In this document: positions 33,839-41,952 of the stretch, piece by piece | How positions within the stretch are numbered: the first letter of the stretch is position 1 | Layout of the letters: each line of letters opens with the position of its first letter | NCBI RefSeq assembly: GCF_037940415.1 | Contig: NZ_CP149798.1 | Span: 6,915,001-6,979,000, forward strand | Length of the DNA: 64,000 nucleotides | Source of the DNA: Streptomyces sp. f51 | GTDB lineage: Bacteria > Actinomycetota > Actinomycetes > Streptomycetales > Streptomycetaceae | Reading direction: 5' to 3' | The notes under the pieces: generated by a model | Seen by the model: only the letters and a program-made list of their open reading frames with translations | Databases searched by the model: none | Told to the model about the DNA's origin: nothing | Position numbers and translations under genes: made by a program

Positions 33839-34810
33839 TCATGGGGCCAGCAGCCTGCGCAGCCAGTTCATCCGGGCCGCACGGGCGGTCCTGGCGAGCA
33901 CGGTGTGCGGGGCGAAGGCGTCGAAACCGTGGAAGCCGCCCGGCCACACGTGCAGTTCGGCGATCCCGCCCGCCTGCCAGATCCGGGTCGCGTAGTCGAC
34001 GACCTCGTCCCTGAAGGTCTCCGCGGAACCGACGTCGAGGAAGGCCGGGGGCAGCCCGGACAGGTCCGTGGCCCGGGCCGGTGCGGCGTAGGCGGGCACG
34101 TCGGGACCGCCGCGGGCCTCGCCAAGGACGGCGGTCCAGGCGGTCTCGTTGGCCGTACGGTCCCAGGCGCCGACGCCCGCCATCTGGTGGGCGGACGGAG
34201 TGTCGTTGCGGTCGTCGAGCATCGGATACATCAGGACCTGTCCGAGCGGCCGGGGGCCTCCACGGTCCCGGGCGAGCAGGGCGAGCGCCGCGGTGAGGCC
34301 ACCGCCCGCGCTGGCGCCCGCGACCACGACGCGCCCGGGATCGCCGCCGAGCTCCGCGGCGTGCCGGGCCGTCCACAGCAGACCGGCGTAGACGTCCTCC
34401 ACTCCTGCCGGGTAAGGGTGTTCGGGGGCCAGCCGGTACTCGACGGACACCACGACCGCGTCCAGCTCCCTCGCCCACTCCAGGACGACCTCCACCCCGG
34501 CCCGGTTCGTGCCGAGGACCATGCCCCCGCCGTGGGAGTGGTAGATCACCGGGCGCGGCCCCTGCTCGGCCGGCCCCACGGGCGTGATGACGAGCAGCGA
34601 GACGTCGGGAGCGCCGGCCGGCCCCGGCACCGTCACATCCATGGTGGTGAAGGCGCCGCCGTCGGTGAGGTCGTAGGCGGGTTCGGCGGCCCGCTGTACG
34701 GCGCGCAGGGCGGCGATGTCCGCCAGGGTCGGCCCGGACGGCACGGAGGGCCCGACCGCGGCGAGGGCGGCGTCCAGTTCGGGGTCGAACGGGGGCGGTA
34801 CCAACAGCAT
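33839..34810 (-). CDS. Alpha/beta hydrolase (hormone-sensitive-lipase type)
   Basis: A 323-aa esterase/lipase of the HSL family. Motifs are the oxyanion-hole VIYHSHGGGMVLGTNRA, the nucleophile in VVAGASAGGGLTAALALL, the acid near FLDVGSAETFRDE and the histidine in WPGGFHGFDAFAPHTV. Length and order are typical. GAGGAG precedes the ATG at 34810, so the earlier GTG at 34825 is not used. No signal peptide. Substrate unknown. Confidence 0.9.
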   Translation of the reverse strand: MLLVPPPFDPELDAALAAVGPSVPSGPTLADIAALRAVQRAAEPAYDLTDGGAFTTMDVTVPGPAGAPDVSLLVITPVGPAEQGPRPVIYHSHGGGMVLGTNRAGVEVVLEWARELDAVVVSVEYRLAPEHPYPAGVEDVYAGLLWTARHAAELGGDPGRVVVAGASAGGGLTAALALLARDRGGPRPLGQVLMYPMLDDRNDTPSAHQMAGVGAWDRTANETAWTAVLGEARGGPDVPAYAAPARATDLSGLPPAFLDVGSAETFRDEVVDYATRIWQAGGIAELHVWPGGFHGFDAFAPHTVLARTARAARMNWLRRLLAP

Positions 34811-34978
34811 GACGTCTCCTCGCACCGAGCCCGGCGGCTCCCTGATCCCATGATCGGGCGCCGTGCTCCCGGACCGGGAGCCGCCGTACGGCGGAACCTG
34901 CCCGCGACTCGGCCGGGCATGCGCGCCGCGGTGACGCCCGAGGGCGCCACCGCGACGGACAGGGACCGGTGAGGCGGG

Positions 34979-36841
34979 TCAGCCCACGATGCGGTGGGTC
35001 GTCCAGAACGACGTCAGGTCCGTGGTCGTGGCGGCCTGCGCGGCCGCCTTGAACTCGGCCGTGGTCGAGACGCCGTACCAGTGCGAAGTGGCGTAGCTCT
35101 TCAGCAGGTTGGCCATCGCGGTGTCGCCGAGTACACGCCGCAGGTCGTGCAGGGCGCACTTGCCGTAGGTGTAGACGACGGTGGAGTAGCGGGAGGAGTG
35201 CGCGTCCCAGTACGCCATGGAGTTGGTGATGTTCTCCGCCGAGGAGGCCCAGGAGACGTTGTTCCAGCAGTTGGTGCCGGTGATGTTCTGCGCCAGGTCG
35301 GTGGCGTAGTCGGTGAACGCCTCGTCGAGCCACGGGCTGTTGTACTCGTCGTCACCGACGATCCCGTAGAACCACTGGTGCCCGATCTCGTGGGTCAGCG
35401 CCGTGGTGCTGACCAGGTCGAGGACGAACCCGGGGTACTCCATGCCGCCGAACCAGTAGTTGTTGTCGATCACGGCGTCCAGCTCGCCGTACGGGTACGC
35501 GCCGAAGCGCCCGGCGTGGGCGTCGACGGCGGACTTGGCGGTGGTGAGCATCGACTGCGCGCTGGAGGAGCTGATGCCCGTCACGGAGTAGATGTTGATC
35601 GCGGTGCCGGCGGGGGAGGTGCCGGAGATCTTGGTGAACGGACCCGCGGCCCAGGCGAAGTCACGGACCTTGGAGGCCGTGGCCGTGGTGACCGTGCGGC
35701 CGCTCGATCCGGCGGTGTCCACCGAGGTGCCGGTGGCCGGGACGAGCAGGCTCGTCGGGTGGTCGAGCGTCACCTTGAAGTCGGCGGCCAGGGAGTAGAA
35801 GGACTCGCCGTTGTTGGTGTACGGGTCCAGGTGCCAGCCGGAGCCGTCCTTGACCGCGAGCACCGGCAGCGCGTTGCCGATGTTGACGAAGGCCCCGTCG
35901 TAGCCGAAGCGGTCGGCGCCGCTGGGCACGGTGATGGCCAGGTCGAAGCCGATCGTCGTGCTCTGGCCCTGCGCCAGCGGTGACGACAGGCTGATCTGGA
36001 GAGCCGTGCAGGCCACCGACAGCGAACCGGCTGTGCCGCCGCTGACGTTGCTCACGGTGATGGGCATGGCGGAGCAGGTGCCGTGGTAGTTGTCCCACAG
36101 CCTCAGATACACCTCGCTGAGGGAGGTGGAGGAGGCGTTGGTGAAGGTCACGCTCTCGTGACCGCTCCAGCTGGTCCCGCTCGTGTTGCTGGTCAGGCTG
36201 ACCGTGTAGCCGGGGGCGGCGGGGGTGCGGGTGGAGTCGGCAGGCGGGGTCGTGCCGCCCGAGGTGTTCAGGGCGACGTCGTCGAGCACGAAGCTCGTCT
36301 GGAGGCTGGAGTCCTCCGTGCCGGTGAAGGCGACCGTGACGGTCTGGCCGGCGAACGCCGAGACGTCGAACGTCTTCTGGGCGTACCCGGACGCCTTGTT
36401 GAGGTTCGAGTACGTCGCCAGGGTCGTGCTGCCGATCTTCGCCGTCAGCTTGTCGTAGGCCGTCGACGAGGTCGTCTCCGCCGTGTCGATGTGCAGCCAG
36501 AACGTCAGGCTGGCACTGCTGCACCCGGACGGGATCGTGACACTCTGCGAGAGCGTGTCGGTGTGGGTGCCACCGGTGCCGTCCAGCCAGGCGAAGCTGG
36601 TTCCGCCGTGGGCACTCTGGCCGGTGCGGCTGGTGATGACGGTCGTCGAGGACTGGGTCCAGGGCGAAGTGCCGCTCTCGAAGCCGCCGTTGGTCACGAC
36701 CTGGGCGGGTGTGCAGGCGGCCGCGGCGGCCGGTGCCGTGCCCGGCGAGGCTGCCGCGGGGGTGCCGGGGAGCGAGACTGCGGCCAGGGCGGCGACGGTG
36801 AGGACGCGTGCCGCCAGGGCCTTGAGGGGGGTCGGTCTCAC
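34979..36841 (-). CDS. Secreted M1-family zinc metallopeptidase with N-terminal carbohydrate-binding-like domain
   Basis: 620 aa. A Sec signal peptide occupies about residues 1-40 (ALAARVLTVAALAAVSLPGT). Residues about 50-200 form a jelly-roll-like domain (VVTNGGFESGTSPWTQSSTT, FVLDDVALNTSGG), as in carbohydrate-binding or C-terminal protease beta-domains. The rest is an M1 gluzincin: GGMEYPGFV gives the GxMEN-like exopeptidase loop, HEIGHQWFYG is the HExxH zinc site and WLDEAFTDYA supplies the third ligand 18 residues on. The normal N becomes Y in GGMEY. The start is a GTG with AAAGGAG upstream. It may release N-terminal residues from proteins or peptides outside the cell. Confidence 0.88.
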   Translation of the reverse strand: MRPTPLKALAARVLTVAALAAVSLPGTPAAASPGTAPAAAAACTPAQVVTNGGFESGTSPWTQSSTTVITSRTGQSAHGGTSFAWLDGTGGTHTDTLSQSVTIPSGCSSASLTFWLHIDTAETTSSTAYDKLTAKIGSTTLATYSNLNKASGYAQKTFDVSAFAGQTVTVAFTGTEDSSLQTSFVLDDVALNTSGGTTPPADSTRTPAAPGYTVSLTSNTSGTSWSGHESVTFTNASSTSLSEVYLRLWDNYHGTCSAMPITVSNVSGGTAGSLSVACTALQISLSSPLAQGQSTTIGFDLAITVPSGADRFGYDGAFVNIGNALPVLAVKDGSGWHLDPYTNNGESFYSLAADFKVTLDHPTSLLVPATGTSVDTAGSSGRTVTTATASKVRDFAWAAGPFTKISGTSPAGTAINIYSVTGISSSSAQSMLTTAKSAVDAHAGRFGAYPYGELDAVIDNNYWFGGMEYPGFVLDLVSTTALTHEIGHQWFYGIVGDDEYNSPWLDEAFTDYATDLAQNITGTNCWNNVSWASSAENITNSMAYWDAHSSRYSTVVYTYGKCALHDLRRVLGDTAMANLLKSYATSHWYGVSTTAEFKAAAQAATTTDLTSFWTTHRIVG

Positions 36842-36958
36842 ACGAAACTCCTTTGAGGCGGCCGGGATTCCGGCCTGCTCGGTGGCCGCCCGGGACGACT
36901 GGGGTGCGCCGCTGGGTGGCCGCGGCCGCGCGCGGGTGCGCGCGGTCGCCTGGTGAGA

Positions 36959-37001
36959 TTTCCGTGCCGTCACCCTGGGGTCAGGGCGACGGCACCGGAA
37001 A
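36959..37001 (-). terminator. Long hairpin between the glycan operon and the M1 peptidase gene
   Basis: TTTCCGTGCCGTC pairs with GACGGCACCGGAAA, leaving one bulge. Inside this, CCCTG and CAGGG pair around a GGGT tetraloop, with one A-C mismatch between the two stems. About 18 base pairs in total. It lies 137 bases after the last gene of the glycan operon and about 120 bases before the M1 start, both on the minus strand. It is probably a terminator but may be a leader structure of the peptidase mRNA. Confidence 0.7.
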
Positions 37002-37137
37002 GCCTCGCAGATTTGACCGAGACATGCCATCACTCCGGCGGAGGAGACCGGGCGGCCGCGCCGGAGTTCCCGCACGGGCGCCGGGATGCCGCACGGGAAC
37101 CGGGGTGCCGCACGGCCGGCCCGGGAGGCGTTGCCGC

Positions 37138-37800
37138 TCAGGACCCCCGTTCGCTCAGGGCGGGAGTCAATCGGTCCCAGGGGTTGGGGAGTTCGCCCGT
37201 CACCGGCCCGGCCACCGCCGCACCGCGGTCACGCGCGGTGCGGACGGCCAGCGGGACGAGTGCCTCGGGGACGCCGTAGACGAGGTGGCAGAACAGCTCG
37301 GGCGGGTGCCGCGCGGTCCACACCGGTCTGCTGAACGCCGACACATACGTGGACCAGTGCCCCTCGAACGTGACGAGCAGATCGGCGAACCGGGCGTACC
37401 CCGGCGCCGGGTGCACCCCCATGTTCAGCACCACCGGAGCGGCGCCGAGCCGGCGCAGCCCCTGCACCAGACGCCGGCAGCCGGGCAGCGCCGCCGGGGT
37501 CGGCGCCACCCGGTCGAGGAAACACCCCTGCGTCCCGTACCACTCCCGGTGCCGCAGGACCTCGCGCGCGATGACGTCCGGGTCCCGCGCCCCGTAGTCG
37601 GTGTCGACGTAGCCGAGCAGCCTGGCCCCCGCCGAGCGCAGCGCCTCCGTCGCCGCGGTGAACGCGGGATCCGGGCCGTCGCCCGGCCCGTCGGCCGGGT
37701 TGATGACGACGCCGTACGTCCGGTCGGCCGCCCCGATCAGCCGGTGCCAGGCGCCCGGGTCCTCGCCCGGGTGGACGTACAGCGGGATCAGCAGGCTCAT
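37138..37800 (-). CDS. Spherulin-4 family protein (GH135-like)
   Basis: A 220-aa TIM-barrel protein of the spherulation-specific family 4 (DUF/PF12138 type). Signature segments are MSLLIPLYVHPG, TYGVVINPADGPGDGPDPAF, ARLLGYVDTDYGARDPDVIA and WYGTQGCFLDRVAP. In the fungal enzyme Sph3 (GH135) this family cleaves N-acetylgalactosamine polymers; that is family knowledge. Here the acidic pair expected in FFDE-type motifs reads DR, so activity is doubtful. There is no signal peptide, so it acts inside the cell or is exported by another route. Its ATG overlaps the stop of the upstream gene (ATGA). Last gene of the glycan operon. Confidence 0.82.
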   Translation of the reverse strand: MSLLIPLYVHPGEDPGAWHRLIGAADRTYGVVINPADGPGDGPDPAFTAATEALRSAGARLLGYVDTDYGARDPDVIAREVLRHREWYGTQGCFLDRVAPTPAALPGCRRLVQGLRRLGAAPVVLNMGVHPAPGYARFADLLVTFEGHWSTYVSAFSRPVWTARHPPELFCHLVYGVPEALVPLAVRTARDRGAAVAGPVTGELPNPWDRLTPALSERGS

Positions 37801-38723
37801 GGCGTGCGGTCGCCCTCGGCCCGTGGGACGGGGACGCTCCCCGTCGCCGCCCAGAGCGCGGCCAGTGAGTCGTCGAGGGTCAGCGCGGGACGCCAGCCCA
37901 GTGCCGCCTCGGCGGCGCCGATGTCGGAGCACTGCCACGACACCTCGCCTGAGCGGGCCGAACCGCCGCCGTTCTCCTCGATGCGCCCCCGGAACCCGGC
38001 CACGCGCGCCAGGCCGGTCACCAGTTCACGCACCGGGACGGCCTTGCCGCCCCCGATGTTGAGCACCCGCGGCAGCTGCCCGGGCACCGTGGCCGCGGCC
38101 ACCGCGGCCCGGGCCACATCACGTACGTCCACGAAGTCGCGGTACGCCGAGAGGTCGCCCAGCCGGACGACCGCGTCCGGGTCGGGACCGGCCTCGTGGA
38201 GCAGCCCCGCGATCCTGCCCGGCAGTCCCGTGGACGGTGCCCCGGGACCCACGGGGTTGCCCACCCGCAGTACCACCGCGTCGAGCCCTGAGGTGGTGAC
38301 GGTGACCGTTCCCGCCAGCTTGGTGGCCCCGTACGGGGTGAGGGGACGGGTGGCCCCGGACTCGGTCACCGCGGTGTCCAGGACACCGGGACCGTATTCG
38401 GCGGCCGACCCCAGATGGATCAGCCGGGCGGCCGGTGCCGCCTCCCGCAGCGCCGCGCAAAGAACCGCGGGACCACGGGAGTTGACCTCGGAGAGGGTCA
38501 CGGCGTCGCCACCGGTCGCGCCGGCGCAGTTGATGACGGCGTCGGGCGCGGCCGCCGCCAGGGTCGCGGCCAGCCGGTCACGGCGGTCGGTGGCCAGGTC
38601 GATGCCGAACTCCGCGTCGGGCGAGCGCCCGCCGCCGAGCACCCGCACACCCGAGAGGGTGCGCAGGTGCCCGGCGACATGGCCGCCCAGATAGCCGGTG
38701 AAGCCCAGGACGAGAATGCGCAT
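37797..38723 (-). CDS. NAD(P)-dependent SDR sugar epimerase/reductase
   Basis: A 308-aa extended short-chain dehydrogenase. MRILVLGFTGYLGGHVAGHL is the nucleotide-binding start, LIHLGSAAEYGPG carries the catalytic Ser region, and YGATKLAGTVTV gives YxxxK. FVDVRDVARAAVAA and VLNIGGGKAVPV follow. It resembles NDP-4-keto-6-deoxyhexose reductases and 4-epimerases. With the 4,6-dehydratase-like enzyme encoded upstream it could complete a 6-deoxysugar. The exact product is inference. It starts eight bases after the nucleotidyltransferase stop. Confidence 0.85.
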   Translation of the reverse strand: MRILVLGFTGYLGGHVAGHLRTLSGVRVLGGGRSPDAEFGIDLATDRRDRLAATLAAAAPDAVINCAGATGGDAVTLSEVNSRGPAVLCAALREAAPAARLIHLGSAAEYGPGVLDTAVTESGATRPLTPYGATKLAGTVTVTTSGLDAVVLRVGNPVGPGAPSTGLPGRIAGLLHEAGPDPDAVVRLGDLSAYRDFVDVRDVARAAVAAATVPGQLPRVLNIGGGKAVPVRELVTGLARVAGFRGRIEENGGGSARSGEVSWQCSDIGAAEAALGWRPALTLDDSLAALWAATGSVPVPRAEGDRTP

Positions 38724-38730
38724 GCGGTGG

Positions 38731-39444
38731 TCAGGCTCCCTTGAGCAACAGCGACTTGCGGGTGGTGAACTCGGCGTTGGCCCGGTCGTAGTCGTCCGGG
38801 CGGCCGATGTCGAGCCAGTACCCGTCGAACGCGTAGGCGTGCGGCTCGTCGCCGGTGCGCAGCAGATCGAGGACCAGTTCGTCGAAGCCCAGCGGCAGTC
38901 CCGGTGTGTAGTTCCCGAGCGTGGAGCGCGACAGGCCGTACACGCCCATGGAGACGCGGTAGTCCATGCTCGGCTTCTCGGTGAAGGCGACCACCTTGCG
39001 GTCGTCGGTGGTCAGCACGCCGAAGTCGATGCGCACCTTGCGCGCGTACGTCGCGATGGTCAACGGCGCGCCCGCGCGGCGGTGTTCGTTCAGGACGTCG
39101 CCGAAGTCCAGATCGGTGAGCACGTCGCCGTTCATCACGAGGAACGACTCGGGCAGCCGGTCGAGCATCGTCAGCAGCGGTCCGATGGTGCCGAGCGGAC
39201 TCTCCTCGGTGGAGTAGTCCACGGCCAGGCCCCATTGGGAGCCGTCGCCGACGTAGGCGCGGATGATCTCGCCCAGATGACCGATGGCGATGGTGCAGCT
39301 CGTGAAGCCGCACGAGGCGAGCTGGCGGAGCACGATCTCCAGGATGGCGTGCTGGTCGCCGATCGGAACGAGGGGCTTGGGCAGGGCGGTGGTGTAGGGC
39401 CGGAGCCGGACGCCCTTGCCTCCCGCCAGAATCACTGCGTGCAT
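38731..39444 (-). CDS. Sugar-phosphate nucleotidyltransferase
   Basis: A 237-aa nucleotidyltransferase that would activate a sugar-1-phosphate to an NDP-sugar. The start MHAVILAGGKGVRLRPYT is the nucleotide-binding GxGxRL/PKP motif (ALPKPLVPIGD). SFLVMNGDVLTDLDF holds the metal-binding Asp, VVAFTEKPSM the Lys and YWLDIGRPDDYDRANAEF the product-site Asp. It is the short, single-domain form. Which nucleotide and sugar it uses is not clear. It belongs to the six-gene minus-strand operon. Confidence 0.9.
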   Translation of the reverse strand: MHAVILAGGKGVRLRPYTTALPKPLVPIGDQHAILEIVLRQLASCGFTSCTIAIGHLGEIIRAYVGDGSQWGLAVDYSTEESPLGTIGPLLTMLDRLPESFLVMNGDVLTDLDFGDVLNEHRRAGAPLTIATYARKVRIDFGVLTTDDRKVVAFTEKPSMDYRVSMGVYGLSRSTLGNYTPGLPLGFDELVLDLLRTGDEPHAYAFDGYWLDIGRPDDYDRANAEFTTRKSLLLKGA

Positions 39445-39479
39445 GAGGTTCTTTTCCTTCGTGGGAGGTGCTGGACGGG

Positions 39480-40481
39480 TCAGATGTTGTAGATGCCGGT
39501 CTTGTAGCGGGCCAGGTTCGCCGGTTCGCGGAAGAACTCGACGGTCCGCGCGAGGCCTTGCTCCAGATCGTGGCCGGGGCTCCAGCCGGTCGCCGCGGCC
39601 AGCCGGCTCGCGTCGGCGACGAGCCGCATCACCTCGGAGTTGGCGGGCCGGATGCGACCGGCGTCCTCGCGCACGTCCAGGGCGGTGTCCATCACCTTGC
39701 CGATGAGCGCCACCAGGTCGCCGACCGAGATCTCGCCGCCCGTACCGGCGTTGAGGGTCTTGCCCACGACCCGGTCCGCGGGTGCCGTGCCCACGGCGAG
39801 GAACGCCTGCGCGGTGTCCTCGACGAACGTGAAGTCGCGGGTGGGCCGCAGATCGCCGAGGGTGATGACCCGTTCGCCCGCGGCCACCTGGCCGATGACG
39901 GTGGGGATGACCGCGCGCATCGACTGGCGCGGGCCGAAGGTGTTGAACGGGCGCAGCGTCACCACCGGTGTGCCGAAACTCGCGTGGTAGCTGTCGGCCA
40001 GCCGGTCCGCGCCCGCCTTCGAAGCGGCGTACGGGGACTGGGTGTTGATGGGGTGGTCCTCGGTGATCGGCACGGTCTGCGCGGTGCCGTAGGTCTCGCT
40101 GGTCGAGGTGTGCACGAGCCGCGGTGTGCCGAGCGCGCGCACCGCCTCCAGCACGTTGAGGGTGCCGGTGACGTTGGTGTCCACGTAACTGTGCGGAGCC
40201 TGGTAGGAGTACGGGATCGCGATGAGCGCGGCCAAGTGGTAGACGCAGTCGGCGCCTTCGGCCAGTCCGCGGACCGAACCCGGGTCCCGGACGTCGCCCA
40301 GGACGATGTCCACCTGGTCCAGGACATCGGGGTGCAGTGTCTCCAGCCAGCCGTACGAGGAGAAGGAGTTGTACTGCGCCATGGCCCTCACCCGGTGCCC
40401 TGAGGCGACCAGTGCCTCGGTGAGGTGGGAGCCGATGAAACCCTCGGCTCCGGTGACGGCGGCGAGCGGTTGGGTGGTCAA
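39480..40481 (-). CDS. LegB/GDP-mannose-4,6-dehydratase-like NAD-dependent sugar dehydratase
   Basis: A 333-aa extended SDR. AAVTGAEGFIGSHLTEALVA binds NAD, and VRAMAQYNSFSSYGWLETL is characteristic of LegB-like UDP-N-acetylhexosamine 4,6-dehydratases. The catalytic residues are in HTSTSETYGTAQ and SPYAASKAGADRL (YxxxK). RDFTFVEDTAQAFLAV and LNAGTGGEISVGDLV follow. It would make a 4-keto-6-deoxy nucleotide sugar. The start is a TTG with GGAAGGA eight bases upstream. It lies between the membrane protein and the nucleotidyltransferase. Confidence 0.88.
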   Translation of the reverse strand: MTTQPLAAVTGAEGFIGSHLTEALVASGHRVRAMAQYNSFSSYGWLETLHPDVLDQVDIVLGDVRDPGSVRGLAEGADCVYHLAALIAIPYSYQAPHSYVDTNVTGTLNVLEAVRALGTPRLVHTSTSETYGTAQTVPITEDHPINTQSPYAASKAGADRLADSYHASFGTPVVTLRPFNTFGPRQSMRAVIPTVIGQVAAGERVITLGDLRPTRDFTFVEDTAQAFLAVGTAPADRVVGKTLNAGTGGEISVGDLVALIGKVMDTALDVREDAGRIRPANSEVMRLVADASRLAAATGWSPGHDLEQGLARTVEFFREPANLARYKTGIYNI

Positions 40482-40578
40482 CTCGTTGGTCCTTCCGGTT
40501 GGTTGCTCATGTGATGGGTGATGCGGACGAAGGCACGGTGGCCCTCCGGACGTGTCCGGGCGGGCCGTGCGGGGTGGT

Positions 40579-41952
40579 TCAGGCGTGCGGCGCCGGGCGT
40601 CCCAGCAGCCGCACGGCGCAGGCCGTGAGACACAGGCAGGCGGTGCCGCAGGACAGCGTCAGGACGACGGGGCCGGGCAGCGCACGGAGCGCGACGGCCG
40701 AGGCGGCGGCGACGGCCGCCGCGAGACAGACCGCGGCCGGCTGCCAGGCCGCTCCGAAGGCCTGGAGCAGCAGAGCGGTCCACAACGTCGCCGCGAGCAG
40801 CAGCAGCGGGGCCGGCTCCGCGCCGGTGAGCAGGGCCGCGGGCAGCAGCGGAAGCACGTACGACAGCAGACAGAGCCCGAGGACGCCGGTCGAGCGCAGC
40901 AGGAAGGCCGCCGGGGTCGCGGTCGCCCGCAGCGCGGACACGGACATCCCGCGGTACCGGTACAGCAGCCACTCCGCCGGGCCCATGCTCAGGGTCAGTA
41001 CGACCACGGCGTACGGATGCTGCCGGCCCTCCAGCAGCACCAGCACCCCGGCGGAGAACCCGAACACGCCGTACGGCAGCGACCGCAGCGGCGACGGGCG
41101 TGCTCCGCCCGGAGCCGGGGAGACTCCGAGCGCGGCCCGCAGCGCCCAGCCCGCCGCAGCGACCGAGCCGAGCACGGACAGCAGAGGGAGGGCGACGCGC
41201 GGCACGGTCCCGGGATCCCACCAGGGCAGCGCCGCCGCACCCGCGACGAGCGGGGCCAGCGCGGCCAGCAGCAGCCGCTCCCCGCCCAGCACGAGCAGCA
41301 CCCCCGCCGCCGAGAGGTACACCGACTGCGCCGCGGCGACCTCGATCGCCGTGCCGGAGCCGGCGAGCAGTGCCCCCGACCCCGTCGCGGCGAGCGCGCC
41401 GAGCGGTGCGCCCTTGAGCAGCGTCAGGCCCGCCTCGCGGCGGCCCGTGGCCATGCGCAGATACGCGCGGTGCCCGAGCGCCTGGCCCCAGGCCCAGGAG
41501 ACGAGACCGGCCGGCACCAGGACGTCGAGGTCCCGGCCCGCGTGCCACAGCCCGCCGGTCAGCAGATAGGCGAGGCCCGGGAGCGCGAACAGCGCCCCGC
41601 GCAACCCGCAGCGCACATGGTCCGGGCGCCATGGGTTGTCCGGCCGCGGTGGTTCGGGAAAGGTGCGCGGCACCCGCTCGTACAGCGCGGAGGCGAGCGA
41701 GAAGAGGTTCGGATGGCCGTACCGCTCCCGGATGACCTCGGCGGTCAGCCCCTCCGACTCCAGCAGGGCCGCCACCTCGTACGGGTGGACCGCCGGGCCG
41801 ATGCCCTCCGCCAGTTCGGCGGCGAGCCGGTCGACCGCGTCCCGGTCCGCGCTCCTTCCGGGTGCGGACCGGGCGGGCGAGCGGTCGGCGAGCCGCAGCG
41901 AGAGCGTGTCGTCCCCCGTGCCGCCCGGTTCGAGAGCCATGGGTCCGCTCAT
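40579..41952 (-). CDS. Polytopic membrane protein of the PelF-linked glycan operon
   Basis: 457 aa. The first 110 residues are soluble and include HPYEVAALLESEGLTAEVIR and ANPW-like LFSLASALYERVPRTFPEPP. About ten to eleven transmembrane helices follow. I do not recognise a characterised family. Position immediately after, and overlapping (ATGA), a PelF-type glycosyltransferase is that of PelG, the flippase-like partner in Pel clusters. The length is also similar, but PelG lacks such an N-terminal soluble part. A role in export of the glycan is inference. Confidence 0.75.
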   Translation of the reverse strand: MSGPMALEPGGTGDDTLSLRLADRSPARSAPGRSADRDAVDRLAAELAEGIGPAVHPYEVAALLESEGLTAEVIRERYGHPNLFSLASALYERVPRTFPEPPRPDNPWRPDHVRCGLRGALFALPGLAYLLTGGLWHAGRDLDVLVPAGLVSWAWGQALGHRAYLRMATGRREAGLTLLKGAPLGALAATGSGALLAGSGTAIEVAAAQSVYLSAAGVLLVLGGERLLLAALAPLVAGAAALPWWDPGTVPRVALPLLSVLGSVAAAGWALRAALGVSPAPGGARPSPLRSLPYGVFGFSAGVLVLLEGRQHPYAVVVLTLSMGPAEWLLYRYRGMSVSALRATATPAAFLLRSTGVLGLCLLSYVLPLLPAALLTGAEPAPLLLLAATLWTALLLQAFGAAWQPAAVCLAAAVAAASAVALRALPGPVVLTLSCGTACLCLTACAVRLLGRPAPHA

